This document shows, piece by piece, positions 59,539-64,000 of a DNA stretch of 64,000 bases. A program made the position numbers and the translations under genes. Under the pieces are notes generated by a model that was not told where the DNA came from, ran no database searches, and worked only from the letters and a program-made list of their open reading frames with translations. Within the stretch, counting starts at the first letter, position 1; every line of letters starts with the position of its first letter. This stretch comes from Amaricoccus solimangrovi (GTDB taxonomy: Bacteria; Pseudomonadota; Alphaproteobacteria; Rhodobacterales; Rhodobacteraceae): positions 1 through 64,000 of the forward strand of contig NZ_VFRP01000021.1 of assembly GCF_006385685.1 (NCBI RefSeq). Reading direction: 5' to 3'.

Positions 59539-60185
59539 TCCGGGTCGATCACGCGCAGATAGGGGCGGAGGCCCTCGCCGGGGCCCCGGGCGTGGGGATT
59601 GCCCTCGATCGCGCGGAGCCTCGGGGGCTGGCCCGCGAAGGCCGGCTGTTCCTCGGCGAAGCCCGGGAGGGCGCGGCGCGGCGCCTCCGCCGCCGGCTGG
59701 TCGCGCGTCTCGACCGGGGAGACCGAGACGTCCTGGATCGTGAAGGAGAGGGGCGGCGCGTAATGCTCACCCTCGCCGCCGAGGCAGCCCAGCACCCGGT
59801 TGATCTCGCCCAGGTCGCCGCGCAGCGGCATGAGCAGCATCGAGGCCCGGAAGCCTCCGGAGCGCATGCGCGCCTCGAGCCGCAACTCGATCACGGCGGG
59901 CTCGCTCATCGCGACGTCGAGGAGCCGTTCGAACCGTTCACGGTCGGACTCGCCGATCAGGAAGCCCGCCTCCATGCCGCGGACCTCCATTCCCATCATC
60001 TCGCAGAGCTTCATCCCCGCGAGCCGCACGCGCAGGTTCCCCGGACTCAGCCGTTCGAGGATGAACATGTTCTCGAGCGCCGCTTCGAACTCGCGCGGGT
60101 CTATCTCGGCGCGATAGGGCGCGGCGCGTCCCGCCCTGAGCCGGTCCCAGTAGGAGTGAAGGGAGGTGAGCATCGCATCATTCAT
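59535..60185 (-). CDS. PAS_5-family protein
   Basis: A 216-residue protein. The N-terminal two thirds (WDRLRAGRAAPYRAEIDPREFEAALENMFILER, then RLAGMKLCEMMGMEVRG) form a single PAS_5 domain, a family widespread in alphaproteobacteria. The C-terminal 70 residues are Pro/Arg-rich and probably disordered. No kinase or cyclase domain is attached. The single-PAS protein MopJ of Caulobacter, which affects CtrA, belongs to this sort of protein. A CtrA-like motif lies 63 bases upstream. The ribosome site is weak. Confidence 0.82.
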   Translation of the reverse strand: MNDAMLTSLHSYWDRLRAGRAAPYRAEIDPREFEAALENMFILERLSPGNLRVRLAGMKLCEMMGMEVRGMEAGFLIGESDRERFERLLDVAMSEPAVIELRLEARMRSGGFRASMLLMPLRGDLGEINRVLGCLGGEGEHYAPPLSFTIQDVSVSPVETRDQPAAEAPRRALPGFAEEQPAFAGQPPRLRAIEGNPHARGPGEGLRPYLRVIDPD

Positions 60186-60247
60186 TTCGCAACTTGACCC
60201 GGCCTGACCACCTGTTTACCTCTCAGTCGGATAGAGGCGGTCATTTG

Positions 60248-60263
60248 GTTAACGATTTCTTCA
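60248..60263. promoter_or_regulatory. CtrA-like motif between the PAS gene and yicC
   Basis: On the minus strand the sequence reads TGAA-N7-TTAAC, eight of nine positions of the CtrA consensus TTAA-N7-TTAAC. It lies upstream of both divergent genes in AT-rich DNA. Confidence 0.4.
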
Positions 60264-60378
60264 TAGGCTAACGTGAAACGCGGATTATGTCGTAGCTTTC
60301 GCACTGTTCTCCTTAATGTGCGCCGATTTTGGCTAAAATTCGGGCGTCGCGCGACCTGGGCGCCCGCGGGGATTTGAG

Positions 60379-61287
60379 ATGGCACTCGCTTCGATGACGG
60401 GCTTCGCGGACCTTTCCGGGACGGTCGGGGATATCGCCTGGGTCTGGGAGACGCGGAGCGTCAACGGACGCAACCTGGACTTGCGTCTGCGCCTGCCGGA
60501 CGGATTCGAGAGCCTGGAGGCGCCGGTCCGGATGGCCTTCGGCCAGGCGCTGAGCCGGGGGTCGGTGACCGTCGGCCTGCGCGTCGCGCGCAACGGCGGC
60601 GGGCAGGGCAACGGCGCCGCGGCCCGGGTCAATCCCGCCGGGCTCGACCTCGCGATCGAGGCGGTCGAACTGGCGAGCGAGGTGGCCGCGCGGCGGGGGC
60701 TTCCGCTCGCGCCGATGACGGCGGCGGACCTGCTGTCGGTGCGCGGCGTCTACGAATCGGACTCGGCCTCGCCCTCGGAAAACCCGGAGGTGATGGCGGC
60801 GCTGGCCGGGGCGGTGAAGCCGCTCGCGGCGAAGCTGCGCGCGGCCCGGGCCGACGAGGGCCGCGAGGTGGCGCGGATCCTCACCGAGCGGATCGACCGG
60901 ATCGCGGCCCTGACCGCGGAGGCGCGCGTCGCCGCCGAGGCGCGGGGGGCGAAGGTGGCGGCGCTGCTCCGGCAGCGGGTCGAGACGGTTCTCGGCGTCG
61001 CCGGGCAGGTCGACGAGGCGCGGCTGGCCCAGGAACTGGCGCTCATCGCCGTCAAGGCCGACGTGACCGAGGAACTCGACCGCCTGGAGGCCCATGTCGC
61101 CTCCGCCCGCAGGCTTCTCGGGAGCGACGAGCCGGTCGGGCGCCGGTTCGACTTCCTGACACAGGAGTTCAACCGGGAAACCAACACGCTCTGCGCCAAA
61201 TCGGGCGCCGCGGATTTGACAGCGATCGGGCTGGAGATGAAGGTGGCGGTCGATCAGTTGCGCGAGCAGGTTCAGAATGTGGAATAA
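60379..61287 (+). CDS. yicC: YicC-family endoribonuclease
   Basis: A 302-residue protein. [10 protein letters not shown] at residues 5-14 and the C-terminal block [21 protein letters not shown] are hallmarks of the YicC family, which cuts certain small RNAs in E. coli. The ATG is preceded by GGGGATTTGAG. It starts a three-gene operon with gmk (three-base gap) and a carbonic anhydrase gene; the yicC-gmk pairing is common in bacteria. Confidence 0.93.
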   Translation: MALASMTGFADLSGTVGDIAWVWETRSVNGRNLDLRLRLPDGFESLEAPVRMAFGQALSRGSVTVGLRVARNGGGQGNGAAARVNPAGLDLAIEAVELASEVAARRGLPLAPMTAADLLSVRGVYESDSASPSENPEVMAALAGAVKPLAAKLRAARADEGREVARILTERIDRIAALTAEARVAAEARGAKVAALLRQRVETVLGVAGQVDEARLAQELALIAVKADVTEELDRLEAHVASARRLLGSDEPVGRRFDFLTQEFNRETNTLCAKSGAADLTAIGLEMKVAVDQLREQVQNVE

Positions 61288-61290
61288 GAC

Positions 61291-61944
61291 ATGAGCGCCG
61301 CGCAGCCCCGGCGCGGCCTCCTGATCATCCTGTCCTCCCCCTCGGGGGCGGGAAAATCGACGCTGTCGCGCCGCCTGCTCGCCTCCGATTCCAATGTGCG
61401 CTTCTCGATTTCCGCGACCACGCGCGATCCGCGCGTCGGCGAGGTCGAGGGCGAGCACTACTACTTCACGGGCCGCGGCGAATTCGAGGCGATGGCGGCC
61501 GCGGACCAGATGCTCGAACATGCCGAGGTCTTCGGCAATCTCTATGGCACGCCGCGCGCGCCGGTGGAGCGGGCGATCTCGCTCGGCCAGGACGTGCTCT
61601 TCGATGTCGACTGGCAGGGCGGGCAGCAGATCCGGAATTCGAGCCTGCGCGACGCGGTGGTGACGATCTTCATCCTGCCGCCCTCGATCGCCGAACTCGA
61701 GGCGCGGCTCCGCGCGCGGGCGCAGGACAGCGACGAGGTGGTGGCCGGCCGGATGGCGAAATCGCGCGACGAGATCAGCCACTGGGCGGAGTACGACTAC
61801 GTGCTGGTCAACCGCGATCTCGACGCCTGCGAGGCGGACTTGCGCGCGATCATCGCGGCGGAGCGGCTGCGGCGGGACCGGCGGCCCGAGTTGCTCGGCA
61901 TCGTGAACGCGCTGAACCGGGAATTCGAGGAGAGGATGGCATGA
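61291..61944 (+). CDS. gmk: Guanylate kinase
   Basis: A 217-residue kinase that turns GMP into GDP. Walker [11 protein letters not shown] lies at about residues 15-24, and the GMP-binding [18 protein letters not shown] and [10 protein letters not shown] are conserved. It sits three bases after yicC and its stop overlaps the next start (ATGA). Confidence 0.97.
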   Translation: MSAAQPRRGLLIILSSPSGAGKSTLSRRLLASDSNVRFSISATTRDPRVGEVEGEHYYFTGRGEFEAMAAADQMLEHAEVFGNLYGTPRAPVERAISLGQDVLFDVDWQGGQQIRNSSLRDAVVTIFILPPSIAELEARLRARAQDSDEVVAGRMAKSRDEISHWAEYDYVLVNRDLDACEADLRAIIAAERLRRDRRPELLGIVNALNREFEERMA

Positions 61945-62471
61945 CGACGCTCTACGCGCTGAACGGGGTCGCGCCCGAGCTTCCCGAGGACGGCGACTAC
62001 TGGGTCGCGCCGGGCGCGCGGCTGATCGGCCGGGTGATCCTGAGGCGCGGCGCCTCGGTCTGGTTCAACGCGGTGCTGCGCGGCGACAACGAGCCGATCA
62101 CGATCGGCGAGGGCAGCAACGTGCAGGACGGCTGCGTGATGCATACCGACATGGGCTTCCCGCTCGAGGTGGGGCCGGGCTGCACGATCGGCCACATGGC
62201 GATCCTGCACGGCTGCGTGGTCGGGGCGGGCAGTCTCGTCGGCATGGGGGCGACGGTGCTGAACGGCGCGCGCATCGGCGCGGGCGCGCTGATCGGCGCG
62301 GGCGCGCTCATCACCGAGGGCAAGGAGATCCCGGACGGGGCGATGGTGGTCGGCCGGCCGGGCAAGGTGGTCCGGATCATGTCGGCCGAGGAGATCGAGA
62401 AGATGCGCGGCGCCGCCCCGCGCTATGTCGAGAACATGCGCCGCTTCCGGGAGGGGCTGACGGAGCTCTGA
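61941..62471 (+). CDS. Gamma-class carbonic anhydrase-like protein
   Basis: A 176-residue left-handed beta-helix protein of the gamma carbonic anhydrase (CaiE/YrdA/PaaY) group. The hexapeptide repeats and the three metal histidines ([19 protein letters not shown]) are in place, as is [10 protein letters not shown]. Such proteins bind zinc or iron, and many have weak or unknown activity. Third gene of the yicC-gmk operon, with GGAGAGG before the start. It converges with chpT, leaving four bases between stops. Confidence 0.9.
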   Translation: MTTLYALNGVAPELPEDGDYWVAPGARLIGRVILRRGASVWFNAVLRGDNEPITIGEGSNVQDGCVMHTDMGFPLEVGPGCTIGHMAILHGCVVGAGSLVGMGATVLNGARIGAGALIGAGALITEGKEIPDGAMVVGRPGKVVRIMSAEEIEKMRGAAPRYVENMRRFREGLTEL

Positions 62472-62475
62472 CCGG

Positions 62476-63108
62476 TCAGGCGGAAATCGCGCGGGGCAGG
62501 GCCGGGCCCGTGAGCCGGAGTTCGGCCGAACTTTCCGAGACGCGGTGCTCCGCCCGATACCCCTGCGCCACCAGCGCGCGGCGCAGCAGCGGAAACTGCA
62601 CGATGTCGGGGCGCGGCTCCGGCACGGGCGCGCCCTCCGTCACATGCAGCCAGAGCTCCGGAGCCGCGCCGATCCGGCAGTTCTCGGCGCGGAGCCCGAT
62701 CCGCTCCCCGGCCACGGCGACGCGGACGTCGCCGCCAAGCGGCAGGCTGCGCTCGAAGCAGAGGATCGCGAGATAGGCGACCCGCGCCGCCGCGCGCGAC
62801 ATCGTGTCCTCCTCCCCCTCGGCCCAGCTCACGCCGAAGCGGCCGGCGAACATCGCATCGGTGATCTGGCGCGCCTCGTCGAGGGATTGCCGCGCGCTCC
62901 TGTCGGCCGGGCCGAAGGCGATCCGGTAGAAGCGGAGCTTCGCCAGCGCGGTGCCGAGACTGTCGGAGATGAGCGCGAGTTCGGGCTCGCCGCCGACCCC
63001 CTCGGTCATGCGGAGGAGTTCCAGCCCATTGCCGATGGCCCCGATCGGGCTTATCAGATCATGGCAGAGACGCGCGCTCGCCAGCGCGGCGATCTCGGGC
63101 GCGCTCAT
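62476..63108 (-). CDS. chpT: Histidine phosphotransferase ChpT
   Basis: A 210-residue protein. The phosphorylated His16 lies in ARLCHDLISPIGAIGNGLELL, the hallmark of ChpT, which passes phosphate from CckA to CtrA and CpdR. The rest resembles a degenerate kinase ATP-binding domain without its nucleotide motifs, as expected. The frame is open further upstream, but MSAPEIAALASARLCHD is the family N-terminus. It is divergent from the DUF3553 gene with only 30 bases between. Confidence 0.93.
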   Translation of the reverse strand: MSAPEIAALASARLCHDLISPIGAIGNGLELLRMTEGVGGEPELALISDSLGTALAKLRFYRIAFGPADRSARQSLDEARQITDAMFAGRFGVSWAEGEEDTMSRAAARVAYLAILCFERSLPLGGDVRVAVAGERIGLRAENCRIGAAPELWLHVTEGAPVPEPRPDIVQFPLLRRALVAQGYRAEHRVSESSAELRLTGPALPRAISA

Positions 63109-63138
63109 GCCCCTGCCCCCGCGAACGGATGGACGGCC

Positions 63139-63324
63139 ATGAACGAATTCCTCGAGCCCGGCAATTTCGTGCGGCACCCGAACCAGCCCGAATGGGGGCT
63201 CGGCCAGGTGCAGTCCGTCATCGGGGGAAAGATCACCGTGAACTTCGAACACGCGGGCAAGGTGGTCATCGACGGATCCCGTGTTGAGCTCTGGCCGGAA
63301 TTCGGCCTGGGCGACAGGAAGTAG
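63139..63324 (+). CDS. DUF3553 small protein
   Basis: A 61-residue protein with one small beta domain: LEPGNFVRHPNQPEWGLGQVQSV, then KITVNFEHAGKVVID. It matches DUF3553, which resembles the small CarD/UvrD C-terminal-type Tudor fold; function unknown. The gene is divergent from chpT. The ribosome site GGA lies just before the ATG. Confidence 0.85.
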   Translation: MNEFLEPGNFVRHPNQPEWGLGQVQSVIGGKITVNFEHAGKVVIDGSRVELWPEFGLGDRK

Positions 63325-63340
63325 CAGGTCGCAGTCAAAT

Positions 63341-63356
63341 GTTAAAGATTTGTGAA
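63341..63356. promoter_or_regulatory. CtrA-like motif upstream of olsB
   Basis: On the minus strand the sequence reads TTCA-N7-TTAAC, eight of nine positions of the CtrA consensus. Its spacer shares the core AAATC with the motif at 60248-60263. It lies about 135 bases before the olsB start in an AT-rich patch. Confidence 0.4.
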
Positions 63357-63488
63357 GATTCGGCTTTTTGCCCGGATTTTGCATGTCGGCGGCCTTTCGC
63401 GCGACGGCGGATGTTTGCCTGCGGGGCGTCGAGCGGTTATTGAGGTCGGGCGGATCGCGGGAAGGTCCGCGCCGCCGCCGGGGCGCTC

Positions 63489-64000
63489 ATGACGGTAAAC
63501 CTCAGTCGCTATCAGGTGAAGCTCGCGCAGGGGGCGGAGGAGGTCGCGGCCGCGCAGCGCCTGCGCTACCGCGTCTTCGTAGAGGAGATGGGCGCCGACG
63601 CCACGTCGGATCAGCGCGGGGCGCGGCGCGAATGGGACGCGTTCGACGGCTGGTTCGATCACCTGCTGCTCGTCGACCTGGCCAGCGCCGCGCGCGATCC
63701 GCTCGACCGCGTGGTCGGCGCCTACCGGCTGCTCCGCGACGACGTGGCGCGTTCGGGTCCGGGCTTCTACGGGGCGAGCGAATACGATCTCGGCCCGATC
63801 CTGCGCGACGGCCGGCGCAGTCTCGAGCTTGGCCGGTCCTGCGTCGCGAAGGAGCATCGCGGCGGGCCGGCGATGCATCTCCTCTGGAACGGTCTCGCGG
63901 AATACGTGCTGGCGCGGCGGATCGAGATCCTGTTCGGCGTCGCGAGCTTTCCCGGCGCCGACCCCGCGCGCTACGCCGAGGCGCTGGCCTATCTCCATCG
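63489..64000 (+). CDS. olsB: L-ornithine N-alpha-acyltransferase OlsB (partial, C-terminus missing)
   Basis: The first 170 residues of a GNAT-like acyltransferase run off the window. AAQRLRYRVFVEEMGAD, FDHLLLVD, VVGAYRLLRDD, LELGRSCVAKEHRGGPAMHLLWNGLAEYV and ILFGVASFPGADP are the conserved blocks of OlsB, which attaches a 3-hydroxy fatty acid to ornithine as the first step to ornithine lipids. olsA usually follows and would lie beyond the edge. Confidence 0.93.
   Translation, partial: MTVNLSRYQVKLAQGAEEVAAAQRLRYRVFVEEMGADATSDQRGARREWDAFDGWFDHLLLVDLASAARDPLDRVVGAYRLLRDDVARSGPGFYGASEYDLGPILRDGRRSLELGRSCVAKEHRGGPAMHLLWNGLAEYVLARRIEILFGVASFPGADPARYAEALAYLH

Noticed and set aside
63342-63998. Leftward 218-codon frame opposite olsB
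   Set aside because: OlsB motifs on the plus strand are unambiguous; the opposite frame is low-complexity.

Overview
The window is GC-rich chromosomal DNA of an alphaproteobacterium, most probably of the order Rhodobacterales. The evidence is family-level: a PdhB with a fused lipoyl domain beside PdhA and PdhC, a ChpT phosphotransferase with a divergent DUF3553 gene, a BolA-GrxD pair, an OlsB-type acyltransferase, and a ChvE-GguABC sugar locus of the Agrobacterium type. Genes are tightly packed. I see no insertion sequence, prophage, integrase or CRISPR array. The only stable RNA gene I can support is tRNA-Thr(TGT), and one TPP riboswitch lies before thiC.

Left part (1-31 kb): a 3-oxoacid CoA-transferase operon whose A and B genes are separated by a GSCFA gene and an SGNH-like gene; an orphan ParA; a 2Fe-2S ferredoxin; an NCS2 purine permease; a DUF2243 membrane protein; then, all leftward, the central carbon genes tkt, pgk, class I fba, ftsB-like and pdhA-pdhB-pdhC. 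A ZapB-like/ZapA pair, bolA-grxD, a periplasmic beta-propeller/SRPBCC pair, purL, ppc, guaB, an MscS channel, thiC, rlmE, ppx and metF follow.

Middle (31-41 kb): an envelope and exopolysaccharide block (GT4 glycosyltransferase, Wzx-like flippase, CpsD-like ATPase, WecG/TagA-type glycosyltransferase, Wzz/GumC-like protein) and a MacAB-type export pair.

Right-centre (41.4-59.5 kb): after the tRNA gene lies an 18 kb sugar locus. It holds a YtfQRT-YjfF-type transporter operon ending in a FadR-subfamily GntR regulator; a divergent Gfo/Idh sugar dehydrogenase and mutarotase; a lactonase, 2-keto-3-deoxy-6-phosphogalactonate aldolase, 2-keto-3-deoxygalactonate kinase and IlvD/Edd-type sugar-acid dehydratase; and ChvE-GguA-GguB-GguC with a divergent GbpR-type LysR regulator. 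Together these encode uptake of galactose/arabinose-type sugars and an oxidative De Ley-Doudoroff route: sugar, lactone, aldonate, 2-keto-3-deoxy acid, phosphorylated acid, then pyruvate plus glyceraldehyde 3-phosphate. The last product can enter the glycolytic and pdh genes of the left part.

Right end (59.5-64 kb): a PAS_5 protein, yicC-gmk-gamma carbonic anhydrase, chpT, a DUF3553 gene and the start of olsB. Two CtrA-like motifs lie in the AT-rich gaps here.

I did not find a clearly new multi-gene system. The best leads are the GSCFA/SGNH pair inside the CoA-transferase operon, the orphan periplasmic propeller/SRPBCC pair, and the architecture and regulatory sites of the sugar locus.
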